From Pseudomonas sp. CCC3.1 (GTDB lineage Bacteria > Pseudomonadota > Gammaproteobacteria > Pseudomonadales > Pseudomonadaceae): a stretch of 64,000 bases of DNA. Where the stretch lies: the NCBI RefSeq assembly GCF_034347405.1, contig NZ_CP133778.1, positions 4,780,501 through 4,844,500 on the forward strand, written 5' to 3'. Numbering within the stretch: the first letter of the stretch is position 1; each line of letters opens with the position of its first letter. Both the position numbers and the translations under genes were made by a program. Below are positions 44,401 to 53,289 of this stretch, one piece after another. Under the pieces are notes generated by a model. The model worked only from the letters and a program-made list of their open reading frames with translations, did no database searches and was not told where the DNA came from.

Positions 44401-45441
44401 GGCATGCGCGACAAAGGCCGCAGCGTTTATCAAATGGCGATTGCCGACATTGACGAATGCAAGCGCGGCACCTTCGTGATGCCGACCCTGATTGAACTCG
44501 AAAGCTTCAGCGAGCTGGAACGTGAAATCTTCGGTCCGGTGCTGCACGTGGTGCGCTACAAGCGCAAAGACATCGACTCGTTGATCGCTCAGATCAATGC
44601 CTCGGGTTACGGCCTGACACTGGGCGTTCACACCCGCATCGACGAGACCATTGCCAAAGTGGTCAACAACGTCAATGCCGGTAACGTTTACGTCAACCGC
44701 AACATCGTCGGTGCCGTGGTCGGCGTGCAGCCGTTCGGCGGTGAAGGCCTGTCAGGCACTGGCCCGAAAGCCGGCGGCCCGTTGTATCTGTTCCGCCTGC
44801 TGTCGACCCGCCCAAGCGATGCCATCGAGCAATCGTTCGCTAAAGTCGACGCCATCAGCGTGCCAGACACCCAAGCCCGCGAAGCCCTGAGCGCACCGCT
44901 CAAGGCCTTGCAAGCCTGGGCGCAAAGCAACGAGCAAGCAGCATTGGCCGAGCTGTGCAACGAATTCGCCGCCCATTCGCAAAGCGGCATTACCCGCCTG
45001 CTGAACGGCCCGACGGGCGAGCGCAACAGCTACGCCATCCTGCCGCGCGAACACGTGCTGTGCCTGGCTGACACTGAAAGCGACCTGCTGACCCAACTGG
45101 CTGCCGTACTGGCCGTGGGCAGCTCGGCGGTACTGCCGGACAGCGAACTGGCCAAAGCCCTGATTGCCCGCCTGCCAAAAGAGGTGCAAGCGCGCATCAA
45201 GTTGGTGGCGGACTGGACCAAAGACGAGGTGGTCTTCGACGCCGTTCTGCACCACGGCGACAGCGACCAACTGCGTGGCGTGTGCCAGCAAGTGGCCAAA
45301 CGCGCGAGCGCTATTGTCGGTGTACAAGGTCTGTCTCAAGGCGAAACCAACATTGCCCTGGAACGTCTGGTAATTGAGCGCGCACTGAGCGTCAACACCG
45401 CTGCGGCGGGCGGTAACGCGAGCTTGATGACCATCGGCTGA
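41488..45441 (+). CDS. putA: Trifunctional proline utilisation protein PutA (repressor / PRODH / P5C dehydrogenase)
   Basis: 1317 residues. Residues 1-47 form a ribbon-helix-helix DNA-binding domain (TTLGVKLDDPTRERLKAA). The FAD proline dehydrogenase barrel covers about 190-490 with YEGPGISIKLSALHPRYSRA (short: GPGISIKLSALHPRY). The aldehyde dehydrogenase domain follows from about 570, with SPWNFPLAIFSGQVAAAL, Glu in LIAETGGQNAM near 881 and the catalytic Cys in GQRCSALRVL near 915. It oxidises proline to glutamate and, when proline is scarce, should repress the put genes. A C-terminal domain of the long PutA type is present. The ATG follows GAGGATAAAAAT. Confidence 0.97.
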   Translation: MATTTLGVKLDDPTRERLKAAATSIDRTPHWLIKQAIFNYLEKLEGGATLTELSGIPGSTSDDADDANTDHAHQCFLEFAESILPQSVLRAAITSAYRRPEPEVVPMLLEQARLPAPMAEATQTLAASIAEKLRNQKSAGGRAGIVQGLLQEFSLSSQEGVALMCLAEALLRIPDKGTRDALIRDKISTGNWHPHLGNSPSLFVNAATWGLLLTGKLVSTHNEAGLTSSLSRIIGKSGEPMIRKGVDMAMRLMGEQFVTGETIAEALANATRFEAKGFRYSYDMLGEAALTEHDAQKYLASYEQAIHSIGKASNGRGIYEGPGISIKLSALHPRYSRAQYERVMDELYPRLLSLTLLAKKYDIGLNIDAEEADRLELSLDLLERLCFEPQLSGWNGIGFVIQAYQKRCPYVIDYVIDLARRSRHRLMIRLVKGAYWDSEIKRAHVEGLEGYPVYTRKVYTDVSYIACAKKLLAVPEAIYPQFATHNAHTLSAIYHLAGQNYYPGQYEFQCLHGMGEPLYEQVVGKISEGKLNRPCRVYAPVGTHETLLAYLVRRLLENGANTSFVNRIADHTISIHQLVADPVSQIEQMATAEGGFGLPHPRIPLPRDLYGSERANSSGIDMANEHRLASLSCALLASAHNDWKAAPMLGCASSTQVPAAVLNPADLRDVVGYVQEATVDDADNAIQCALNVAPIWQATPPAERAAILERAADLMEAEIQPLMGLLAREAGKTFANAIAEVREAVDFLRYYAVQARNDLTNDAHRPLGPVVCISPWNFPLAIFSGQVAAALAAGNPVLAKPAEQTPLVAAQAVRILLEAGIPEGVLQLLPGRGETVGARLVGDDRVKGVMFTGSTEVARLLQRNIAGRLDAQGRPIPLIAETGGQNAMIVDSSALTEQVVIDVVSSAFDSAGQRCSALRVLCLQEDSADRVIEMLKGAMAESRMGNPERLSVDIGPVIDAEAKTGIEQHIQGMRDKGRSVYQMAIADIDECKRGTFVMPTLIELESFSELEREIFGPVLHVVRYKRKDIDSLIAQINASGYGLTLGVHTRIDETIAKVVNNVNAGNVYVNRNIVGAVVGVQPFGGEGLSGTGPKAGGPLYLFRLLSTRPSDAIEQSFAKVDAISVPDTQAREALSAPLKALQAWAQSNEQAALAELCNEFAAHSQSGITRLLNGPTGERNSYAILPREHVLCLADTESDLLTQLAAVLAVGSSAVLPDSELAKALIARLPKEVQARIKLVADWTKDEVVFDAVLHHGDSDQLRGVCQQVAKRASAIVGVQGLSQGETNIALERLVIERALSVNTAAAGGNASLMTIG

Positions 45442-45464
45442 TGCTTTAGCTGAAACCTAAAAGA

Positions 45465-45497
45465 CCGGGCACCCTTGCAGGGGTGTCCGGTTTTTTT
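45465..45497 (+). terminator. Rho-independent terminator of putA
   Basis: CCGGGCACCC (45465-45474) pairs with GGGTGTCCGG (45481-45490) through one G-T pair, with a six-base loop and TTTTTTT directly after. It lies about 24 bases after the putA stop codon and before the convergent membrane protein gene. Confidence 0.9.
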
Positions 45498-45523
45498 GGG
45501 TCTGCATTTCGGCGCGCACGCAC

Positions 45524-46066
45524 TCAGGCAAACGGGAAATACCGCATTAGCGCAAGCCACCCCGCACAACCGAGGCACATCCAGGCATAGTTGCTCCATG
45601 CCATGAGCGAATTGCTCAAGCCCCGCGCATCCCCTGCCAGCACATTGATTGCGCGCTGGGCCCCGACAAACAAAAATCCGCCGCAGACGATCAAGACCGC
45701 ATCCGCTACATACACAAAATGCGCGTCCGAAGGTCGGTCAAAGAACGTAAACAGCAGCACAATGAACATCACCAGCAACATGATCAATAAGGCCCGGATC
45801 TCGAGAGAGTGCTTATACGATCGCCCCTGCATGGCCAGACCGATGTGTACTTTGTCAAACAGGTCCAGTATGAAAAAGGGCCAGAACAATCCGCGCACAA
45901 GTGGCGTAATCGCGGCGCCGGTGTTTTTTTTATACGCCGCCCAATTACGGTACGACCAGTAAAACAAGTACACACCGCCCGTCATCAGGTACAGCAGCAG
46001 AAATTTGGGGACTGCTACGGTGTAGAGGGCGTTGGGGCTGAGGTCAGTCGCAGTGCTCGGCTTCAT
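45524..46066 (-). CDS. Small integral membrane protein of unknown function
   Basis: 180 residues from ATG 46066, preceded by GGACGAG; a longer form from 46114 or the TTG at 46117 lacks a ribosome binding site. Four hydrophobic segments are visible: FLLLYLMTGGVYLFYWSY (near residue 22), LFWPFFILDLF (near 58), ALLIMLLVMFIVLLFTFF (near 92) and VADAVLIVCGGFLFVGA (near 117), with a further one near the C-terminus. The motif GGVYLFYWSYRNWAAYK resembles the DUF4234-type membrane proteins found widely in bacteria. It is convergent with putA and no partner is evident. Confidence 0.65.
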   Translation of the reverse strand: MKPSTATDLSPNALYTVAVPKFLLLYLMTGGVYLFYWSYRNWAAYKKNTGAAITPLVRGLFWPFFILDLFDKVHIGLAMQGRSYKHSLEIRALLIMLLVMFIVLLFTFFDRPSDAHFVYVADAVLIVCGGFLFVGAQRAINVLAGDARGLSNSLMAWSNYAWMCLGCAGWLALMRYFPFA

Positions 46067-46176
46067 GACTCGTCCATGGATAAACAGAGCCGCGAGTAGA
46101 CGCAATTTGCCCATCAAAAAAATGCAGGCCTATTCCTGCAATCACGTAAGAAAAAGCCAATGTATAGACTGATCAC

Positions 46177-46204
46177 GTCGTCGCTGACGAGGTAAAAGGC
46201 TGCA
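46177..46204. repeat. Degenerate single REP (family 2)
   Basis: GTCGTCGCTGACGAGG followed by AAAAGGCTGC matches one arm of the 32705 element (CGTAGTCGCTGACGA... AGGCTGCG) with several changes. It sits in the 247-base divergent gap between the membrane protein gene and nhaP2 and has no inverted partner, so it looks like an old, decayed copy. Confidence 0.5.
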
Positions 46205-46313
46205 AATACGGGCAAAAGCTTTTTGACAGTTCGCCAATATCGCAGGTTAGAATCGCTGGCACGCAGCCTGCATGGTTGCGCCCTGTCTTTTAAGCTTTTC
46301 TGGAGTACGGCCT

Positions 46314-48056
46314 TTGAATGCGACGACCATCAACAGCCTGTTCTTAATCGGCGCGTTGCTGGTAGGCGCAAGTATTCTGGTCAGCTCCCTGTCTTCTCGT
46401 TTGGGCATCCCGATTCTGGTGATCATCCTTGCCGTCGGCATGGCGGCGGGCGTGGATGGTGGCGGCATTATTTTCGATAACTACCCTACGGCCTACCTGG
46501 TCGGCAACCTCGCCCTGGCGGTGATCTTGCTTGACGGCGGCCTGCGTACCCGGGTCTCCAGTTTCCGGGTGGCGCTATGGCCCGCGCTGTCGCTGGCCAC
46601 CGTCGGGGTGATGATCACCACCGGGCTGACCGGCCTGATGGCCGCCTGGCTGTTTAACCTCAATCTGATTCAGGGCCTGTTGATCGGCGCCATTGTTGGC
46701 TCAACCGATGCCGCGGCGGTGTTCTCGCTGCTGGGCGGCAAAGGCTTGAACGAGCGGGTATCGGCCAGCCTCGAAATCGAATCCGGCAGCAACGACCCGA
46801 TGGCGGTGTTTCTCACCGTGACGTTGATCGACATGCTCGCCAGCGGTGAAACCGGCCTGCATGCGAGCTTGATCCTCGATCTGCTGCGCGAGTTCGGGAT
46901 CGGTGCCGTGGTAGGCCTGGCCGGTGGCTGGCTGATGCTGCAAATGGTTAACCGGATCAATCTGGCAAACGGGCTGTATCCGATTTTGGTGATCGCCGGT
47001 GGTCTGGTGGTTTTCGCCCTGACCAACGCCTTGCACGGCAGCGGCTTCCTGGCCGTTTACCTGTGCGGCCTGGTGATCGGCAACAGCCCGATCCGCAGCC
47101 GTCACGGCATTTTGCACATGCTCGACGGCATGGCCTGGCTGGCACAGATCGGCATGTTCCTGGTGCTGGGTTTGCTGGTCACCCCACACGACTTGCTGCC
47201 CATCGCGGTGCCTGCGCTGGCCTTGGCCCTGTGGATGATTTTGTTCGCCCGCCCGCTGTCAGTGATGATTGGCCTGCTGCCCTTCAAAGCATTCCACGGG
47301 CGCGAAAAAGCGTTTATTGCGTGGGTTGGCCTGCGCGGCGCGGTCCCCATTATTTTGGCGGTGTTCCCGCTGATGGCCGGCTTGCCGAACGCACAGCTGT
47401 ACTTCAACCTCGCCTTCTTTATCGTGCTGGTGTCCCTTTTGGTGCAAGGCACCAGCCTGCCGTGGGTCGCCAAGCTGCTCAAGGTCACCGTACCGCCAGA
47501 CCTCGCGCCCATCTCGCGTGCAGCCCTGGAAGTGCACGTCACCAGTGAGTGGGAGTTATTCGTTTATCGCCTGGACGCACAAAACTGGTGCATCGGTGCG
47601 GCCTTGCGTGAACTGAAAATGCCCGAAGGTACGCGCATCGCCGCCTTGTTCCGCGACCAAAAACTGCTCCATCCGTCGGGCAGTACAACCCTGGAAATTG
47701 GCGATTTGCTGTGCGTGATTGGTCACGAACACAACTTGCCGGCCCTCGGCAAACTGTTCAGCCAACCACCGACCCGCGGGCTGGACCTGCGCTTCTTCGG
47801 CGACTTTGTGCTCGAAGGCGACGCCCAACTGGGCGCGGTATCGGCCCTGTATGGCCTGAAGCTCGATGGCATTGATCCGAACATTCCACTCAGCAGCTTC
47901 ATTGCGCAAAAAGTCGGCGGCGCGCCAGTGGTCGGCGACCAGGTGGAATGGAACAACACTATTTGGACCGTGGCCGTGATGGACGGGAACAAGATAGGCA
48001 AAGTGGGCGTCAGATTCCCCGAAGGAAGTGCCCCGGGCCCTGGGTTGTTCCTCTAA
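46314..48056 (+). CDS. nhaP2: K(+)/H(+) antiporter NhaP2 (CvrA)
   Basis: 580 residues if started at TTG 46314, which lies behind GGAG at 46302-46305. This gives the N-terminus MNATTINSLFLIGALLVGAS, matching the P. aeruginosa protein (PA5021) as I recall it. Twelve or so helices of the CPA1 family follow, with the ion-site region GSTDAAAVFSLLGGKG near residue 140 and ESGSNDPMAVFLTV near 162. A C-terminal cytoplasmic RCK_C domain (about 395-490) has the sequence MPEGTRIAALFRD. The protein exports potassium in exchange for protons. Next genes are mscK and selO, the same order as in PAO1. Confidence 0.9.
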   Translation: MNATTINSLFLIGALLVGASILVSSLSSRLGIPILVIILAVGMAAGVDGGGIIFDNYPTAYLVGNLALAVILLDGGLRTRVSSFRVALWPALSLATVGVMITTGLTGLMAAWLFNLNLIQGLLIGAIVGSTDAAAVFSLLGGKGLNERVSASLEIESGSNDPMAVFLTVTLIDMLASGETGLHASLILDLLREFGIGAVVGLAGGWLMLQMVNRINLANGLYPILVIAGGLVVFALTNALHGSGFLAVYLCGLVIGNSPIRSRHGILHMLDGMAWLAQIGMFLVLGLLVTPHDLLPIAVPALALALWMILFARPLSVMIGLLPFKAFHGREKAFIAWVGLRGAVPIILAVFPLMAGLPNAQLYFNLAFFIVLVSLLVQGTSLPWVAKLLKVTVPPDLAPISRAALEVHVTSEWELFVYRLDAQNWCIGAALRELKMPEGTRIAALFRDQKLLHPSGSTTLEIGDLLCVIGHEHNLPALGKLFSQPPTRGLDLRFFGDFVLEGDAQLGAVSALYGLKLDGIDPNIPLSSFIAQKVGGAPVVGDQVEWNNTIWTVAVMDGNKIGKVGVRFPEGSAPGPGLFL

Positions 48057-48094
48057 ACTTCACCCTTTCTGACCCCTTTGCTTGACCGGAATCT

Positions 48095-51000
48095 ATGCCA
48101 ACTCTGCGCACGTTCTTCGCAACCGTCCTGCTCAGCCTAAGCCTATGCGTTGGCTTGGCACAGGCGGCTGATCCGCCCACCGCTGAGGCGGTCCAGCTAA
48201 GCCTGGATAAAATTGCTGACCGCAAGCTGCCCGACGCCGATCAAAAAGCCTTGCAGGCCGTGCTGGTACAGACCTTAACCCTGCTGGCCAACAAAGCCGA
48301 TTACGAACAGCGCCTGAGCGAAGTTAAAGCGCAGCTCAACAACGCGCCACGTCAAACGGCCGATAACCAACGCGAATTGGCACGCCTCAAGGCCACCAAA
48401 GCGCTGCCTGTGGAAGAGCGTTACGCCAGCCTTTCAGTGTCGCAACTGGAGCAAATGCTGGCCGACCACACCACCGAGCAAGGTGAACTGCAAAAGGCCT
48501 TGGCCAGCGCCAACAGCCAGAGCATTGCCGCCCAGACCCGACCCGAGCGGGCGCAGGCCGAGATCAGCAACAGCCAAACGCGTATCCAGCAGATCAACAA
48601 CACCCTTAAAGCGGGTCGCGACAATGGCAAATTACTGACCCCTGAGCAGCGCAACCAACTCAATGCCGAAGCCGCCGCGCTGACCGCGCTGATTGCCCTG
48701 CGTCGTCAGGAACTGGCCGGTAACAGCCAACTGCAAGACCTGAGCGGCAGCCAGCACGATCTGCTGCTGGAAAAAACCACGCGCCAGGATCAGGAAATCC
48801 AAGAGCTGCAAACCCTGATCAACAAGAAGCGTCTGGCCCAGTCGCAGCAGACCGTGACCGAACAATCCATCGAGGCCCAAAAGACGGGCAGCAGCAGCCT
48901 GCTGTCGACCGAAAGCGCGATTAACCTCAAACTCTCCGACTACCTGTTGCGCAGCACCGACCGCCTCAACGAAGTCACCCAGCAGAACCTCGAAACCAAG
49001 CAGCAACTGGACAACGTCACCCAAAGCGATCAGGCGCTGGATGAGCAGATCAACGTCCTGCGGGGCAGTTTGCTGCTGTCCAAAATTCTCTATCAGCAGA
49101 AGCAAGCGCTGCCGCGCCTGAAAAAGATGGACAAGGACCTGGCGGATGACATCGCTGATATTCGCCTGTATCAGTTTGAGATCAACCAACAGCGCGAACA
49201 GATCAGCAACCCGACCACTTACGTCGACAACCTGCTGGCAACCCAGCCGCCCGATCAAGTCACGCCGCAACTGCGCAAGACCCTGCTTGAACTGGTCAAC
49301 ACCCGCAGCGACCTGCTGGACCGTTTGAACCGCGAGTTGAGTTCACTGCTCAACGAATCGATCACCCTGCAACTGAACCAAAAGCAACTGCTCAGCACCG
49401 CCCAGAGCCTGCGCGCGACGCTGGACGAGCAGATGTTCTGGATCCCCAGCAACAAACCGCTGGACTTCGAATGGCTGGAAACCGCCCCGCACCACCTCAA
49501 GCAGCAAATCGTCACCCTGCCGTGGGGTTCCAGTGTCACAGAGCTGGCACAAGGCCTGATCCAGCGGCCGCTGTTGTTTTTGCCGTTTGTGATGGTGGTG
49601 GTAGCCCTGCTGTGGAAGCGCCGTTACCTTTACGGCAAGCTGAACAAAATCCATCAAGACATTGGCCACTTCAAGCGCGACAGCCAATGGCACACGCCGC
49701 TGGCGATTCTGATCAACATCTTGCTGGCCATGCCGCTCTCATTGGCGCTGGCCCTGTGCGGGTATGCTCTGCAAACCGATGCCCGAGGCATGAACGCCAA
49801 TACCGGGGCAGCGCTGGTGCAAATGGCCGAAGCCTGGCTGGTGTTCTACACCGCCTACCGGATTCTCGCGCCGGGCGGCGTGGCCGAACTGCATTTCCGC
49901 TGGGAAAAACCGCTGGTTGAATTCCTGCAGAACTGGATTCGAAAACTGGGTTTCGTGGTGCTGGCACTGGTGGCCGTGGTCGCCTTCGCCGAGCAACAAC
50001 CGGCGGCGCTGGCAGACGACGTGCTGGGCATCCTCGTGGTGCTGACCTGTTATGCCGCCATGGCGTGGCTGCTGTGCCGCTTGCTGCTCAACGACCAAAC
50101 CGAGAAAAAAGCCTACCGCGTGCGCAAGCTGCTCGGTTTCGCGTTCGCCCTGCTGCCCCTGGCGCTGTTCGTGGCGGTGGGTTTTGGCTACTACTACACC
50201 GCGCTCAAACTCAGCGACCGCTTAATCAACACCCTTTACCTGCTGATGCTGTGGCTGGTGGTTGAAGCAGCCTTTGTGCGCGGCCTCGCGGTGGCAGCAC
50301 GACGTCTGGCCTATGCCCGCGCACTGGCCAAACGCCAGGCTGCCAAAGAAGCGGGTGAAGGCAACGACACCATCATTGAAGAGCCGACACTGGACATCGA
50401 ACAGGTCAACCAGCAATCGCTGCGCCTGATTCGCCTGACCTTGCTCGCGGCCTTTATCGGGGTGCTGTATTGGGTATGGGCCGACTTGATCTCGGTATTC
50501 TCCTACCTCGACAACATCACCCTGTACGAATACACCAGCGGCACCGGCGCCAACATGAGCATGGTGCCGATCAGCATTGGCGACGTGCTCGGCGCATTGG
50601 TCATCATCGGCATCAGCATTGCCCTGGCGCGCAACCTGCCCGGCCTGCTTGAGGTGCTGGTGTTGTCACGGCTCGATTTGGGCCAGGGCAGCGCCTACGC
50701 CACCACCACCTTGCTGACCTACGTGATTATCGGCGTTGGCTTTGTCTCCACCCTGTCGACGCTGGGCGTGAGCTGGGACAAGTTGCAGTGGCTGGTGGCC
50801 GCACTGTCGGTGGGCCTGGGCTTCGGGATGCAGGAAATCTTCGCTAACTTCATCTCTGGCATCATGATCCTCTTCGAGCGCCCGGTACGGATTGGCGACA
50901 CCATCACCATCGGCAACCTGTCGGGCACCGTGAGCAAGATCCGCATCCGGGCGACCACCATCACTGACTTCGACCGCAAAGACATCATTGTCCCGAACAA

Positions 51001-51421
51001 AACCTTCATCACCGGGCAACTGATCAACTGGTCGCTGACCGACACCATCACCCGTGTGACCCTCAAACTGGGCGTCGATTACGGCTCCGACCTGGACCTG
51101 GTCAAGCATTTGCTGCTCAAAGCCGCGCAAGAAAACCCACGCGTCCTCAAAGACCCCGAGCCGCATGTGTACTTCCTCAACTTCGGCGCCAGCACCCTGG
51201 ACCACGAACTGCGCATGCACGTACGCGACCTGGGCGACCGAAACCCGGTGGTCGACGAAGTGAACCGCTTTATCAACCGCGAGTTCAAGAACCACCACAT
51301 CAACATCTCGTTCCAGCAGATGGAGGTGTACCTCAAGAACACCTCGAACCAGGAATACAAGCTGGTGCCAATAGATCTGCCAGCGCCTGAACAAAAGCCC
51401 CTGCCGGGCAAGCCCGACTAG
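48095..51421 (+). CDS. mscK: Mechanosensitive channel MscK (KefA)
   Basis: 1108 residues, close to the 1120 of E. coli MscK. A Sec signal peptide (FFATVLLSLSLCVGLAQA, cleavage near 26) is followed by a large periplasmic coiled-coil region to about residue 480. Several membrane helices come next, then the MscS core: pore helix and beta domain LGFGMQEIFANFISGIMILF near 910 and RPVRIGDTITIGNLSG near 930. The channel opens under membrane tension and releases potassium and solutes; its C-terminal part is cytoplasmic. It begins 38 bases after the potassium antiporter gene, a sensible pairing for ion and osmotic balance. Confidence 0.92.
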   Translation: MPTLRTFFATVLLSLSLCVGLAQAADPPTAEAVQLSLDKIADRKLPDADQKALQAVLVQTLTLLANKADYEQRLSEVKAQLNNAPRQTADNQRELARLKATKALPVEERYASLSVSQLEQMLADHTTEQGELQKALASANSQSIAAQTRPERAQAEISNSQTRIQQINNTLKAGRDNGKLLTPEQRNQLNAEAAALTALIALRRQELAGNSQLQDLSGSQHDLLLEKTTRQDQEIQELQTLINKKRLAQSQQTVTEQSIEAQKTGSSSLLSTESAINLKLSDYLLRSTDRLNEVTQQNLETKQQLDNVTQSDQALDEQINVLRGSLLLSKILYQQKQALPRLKKMDKDLADDIADIRLYQFEINQQREQISNPTTYVDNLLATQPPDQVTPQLRKTLLELVNTRSDLLDRLNRELSSLLNESITLQLNQKQLLSTAQSLRATLDEQMFWIPSNKPLDFEWLETAPHHLKQQIVTLPWGSSVTELAQGLIQRPLLFLPFVMVVVALLWKRRYLYGKLNKIHQDIGHFKRDSQWHTPLAILINILLAMPLSLALALCGYALQTDARGMNANTGAALVQMAEAWLVFYTAYRILAPGGVAELHFRWEKPLVEFLQNWIRKLGFVVLALVAVVAFAEQQPAALADDVLGILVVLTCYAAMAWLLCRLLLNDQTEKKAYRVRKLLGFAFALLPLALFVAVGFGYYYTALKLSDRLINTLYLLMLWLVVEAAFVRGLAVAARRLAYARALAKRQAAKEAGEGNDTIIEEPTLDIEQVNQQSLRLIRLTLLAAFIGVLYWVWADLISVFSYLDNITLYEYTSGTGANMSMVPISIGDVLGALVIIGISIALARNLPGLLEVLVLSRLDLGQGSAYATTTLLTYVIIGVGFVSTLSTLGVSWDKLQWLVAALSVGLGFGMQEIFANFISGIMILFERPVRIGDTITIGNLSGTVSKIRIRATTITDFDRKDIIVPNKTFITGQLINWSLTDTITRVTLKLGVDYGSDLDLVKHLLLKAAQENPRVLKDPEPHVYFLNFGASTLDHELRMHVRDLGDRNPVVDEVNRFINREFKNHHINISFQQMEVYLKNTSNQEYKLVPIDLPAPEQKPLPGKPD

Positions 51422-51438
51422 CAGGACGCCTAAACGTC

Positions 51439-51506
51439 TGTAGGAGCGAGCTTGCCTCGCGATCTGTTGATCGTTGAAAAGATCGCGAGGCAAGCTCGCT
51501 CCTACA
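51439..51506. repeat. REP hairpin between mscK and selO
   Basis: TGTAGGAGCGAGCTTGCCTC at 51439 continues to GCGATC and is mirrored by an inverted copy ending GCTCGCTCCTACA at 51506. The arms are 27 bases or so with a loop around TGTTGATCGTTGAAAA. It is the same family as the waaF-glnE element, here 17 bases after the mscK stop codon. Confidence 0.88.
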
Positions 51507-51543
51507 CGGGGTGTTTACCCTCACACTTTGCTGGAGACGGCCA

Positions 51544-53007
51544 TTGAAAGCCCTCGACGAACTGACCTTCGACAATCGTTTTGCCCGACTGGGTGACGCG
51601 TTCTCAACCCACGTGTTGCCCGACCCTCTCGACGCACCACGACTGGTGGTCGCCAGCGATGCTGCAATGGCCCTGCTCGACCTCGACCCGACCGTCGCGC
51701 ACGACCCGGTGTTTGCCAAACTGTTTGGCGGTCACACCTTGTGGGCCGACGCCGAGCCCCGCGCCATGGTCTATTCCGGCCACCAGTTCGGCTCCTACAA
51801 CCCACAACTGGGGGACGGTCGCGGCTTGTTGCTGGGCGAGGTCTACAACGAAGCGGGTGAACATTGGGACTTGCACCTCAAAGGCGCCGGCATGACGCCC
51901 TACTCGCGCATGGGCGATGGCCGCGCCGTGCTGCGCTCATCCATCCGTGAATTCCTTGCCAGCGAAGCCTTGCATGCACTGGGCATCCCCAGCAGCCGCG
52001 CCCTGTGCGTGATCGGCTCCGATACCCCGGTGTGGCGCGAAAAACAGGAACGTGGCGCCATGGTGCTGCGCCTGGCACACAGCCACATCCGCTTCGGGCA
52101 CTTTGAATACTTCTACTACACCAAACGCCCGGAGCAGCAAAAGCAACTGGGCGAACACGTACTGGCCCTGCACTACCCGCACTGCCTGGAACAGCCCGAG
52201 CCGTACCTGGCGATGTTCCGCGAAATCGTTGAGCGCAACGCCGAACTGATCGCCAAATGGCAGGCATACGGTTTTTGCCATGGCGTGATGAACACCGACA
52301 ACATGTCGATCCTGGGCATCACCTTCGACTTTGGCCCGTTCGCCTTTCTCGACGACTTCGACGCCCACTTCATCTGCAACCACTCCGACCACGAAGGCCG
52401 CTACTCCTTCAGCAACCAAGTGCCCATCGGCCAGTGGAACCTCAGCGCATTGGCCCAGGCCCTGACCCCCTTTATCAGCGTCGAAGCCCTTCGCGAAACA
52501 CTGGGCTTGTTCTTGCCGCTGTACCAGGCGCACTACCTCGATCTAATGCGCCGCCGCCTGGGCCTGACCACAGCCGAAGACGGTGATCAAAAACTGATCG
52601 AAGACCTGCTGCAACGCATGCAGGGCAGCGCCATCGACTACACCTTGTTCTTGCGCCGCTTGGGCGACCAACCGGCAGAACAAGCGGTCGCCAGCCTGCG
52701 CGACGAATTTGTCGACCTCAAGGGCTTTGACGAATGGGCGAGCCAATACGTTGCCCGAGTGGCGCGCGAAGGCGCGAGCGATCAAAACCAGCGCCGCGAG
52801 CGCATGCACGCGGTCAACCCGCTGTACATCCTGCGCAACTATCTGGCGCAAAAAGCGATTGATGCCGCAGAGGCCGGGGATTACAGCGAAGTTCGGCGAT
52901 TGCACCAAGTGCTGACCCAACCGTTCACCGAGCAGCCGGGCATGGAAAGCTATGCCGAACGGCCGCCAGAGTGGGGCAAGCATTTGGAGATCAGTTGTTC
53001 GTCTTGA
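51544..53007 (+). CDS. selO: Protein adenylyltransferase SelO (YdiU)
   Basis: 487 residues from TTG 51544, with GGAGAC six bases before it; the N-terminus then reads MKALDELTFDNRFARLGDAF as in other SelO proteins. Conserved blocks are GDGRGLLLGEV near residue 93, LHLKGAGMTPYSRMGDGRAV near 112 and HGVMNTDNMSILG near 243 with ITFDFGPFAFLDDF after it. This is the flipped-ATP pseudokinase active site that transfers AMP to protein Ser, Thr or Tyr. The C-terminus ends with SCSS, the position of the redox cysteine (selenocysteine in some eukaryotes). The protein is cytoplasmic and linked to oxidative stress and S-glutathionylation. It follows mscK as in P. aeruginosa. Confidence 0.93.
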   Translation: MKALDELTFDNRFARLGDAFSTHVLPDPLDAPRLVVASDAAMALLDLDPTVAHDPVFAKLFGGHTLWADAEPRAMVYSGHQFGSYNPQLGDGRGLLLGEVYNEAGEHWDLHLKGAGMTPYSRMGDGRAVLRSSIREFLASEALHALGIPSSRALCVIGSDTPVWREKQERGAMVLRLAHSHIRFGHFEYFYYTKRPEQQKQLGEHVLALHYPHCLEQPEPYLAMFREIVERNAELIAKWQAYGFCHGVMNTDNMSILGITFDFGPFAFLDDFDAHFICNHSDHEGRYSFSNQVPIGQWNLSALAQALTPFISVEALRETLGLFLPLYQAHYLDLMRRRLGLTTAEDGDQKLIEDLLQRMQGSAIDYTLFLRRLGDQPAEQAVASLRDEFVDLKGFDEWASQYVARVAREGASDQNQRRERMHAVNPLYILRNYLAQKAIDAAEAGDYSEVRRLHQVLTQPFTEQPGMESYAERPPEWGKHLEISCSS

Positions 53008-53018
53008 GGTGTTCCCCC

Positions 53019-53072
53019 GTGTAAGAGCGAGCTTGCCTCGCGATCTTTTAAACGATTAAAAGATCGCGAGGC
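53019..53072. repeat. REP hairpin after selO, partly eroded
   Basis: GTGTAAGAGCGAGCTTGCCT is followed by CGCGATCTTTTA, and the inverted copy TAAAAGATCGCGAGGC (53057-53072) breaks off into unrelated sequence. The inner stem is perfect for 16 bases; the outer right part is lost. The rest of the 282-base gap (53073-53289) shows no gene. Confidence 0.8.
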
Positions 53073-53289
53073 CAGTGACGTATGTAAACCCCGTAGCAGT
53101 CGTAAAACCTGCGCACCCATGCCGGGAATGTCCACACGCTCATCAATGGACACCCGCATAACCAAATCGCATAACAACCTGCCCAAAGAGTCTTAGACGA
53201 ACCCGCCCTCGCTCACTATGGTGACGCCCGCGCGCAGGCTCTGGCCTGCCCGATACCTCATACGAGATTCGTCGCTCTAAGGAATACCC

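Noticed and set aside
41272..44631. 1119-codon open frame on the minus strand opposite putA
   Set aside because: It is the complementary frame of a high-GC, strongly biased real gene. It has no recognisable domain, and putA on the other strand is certain.
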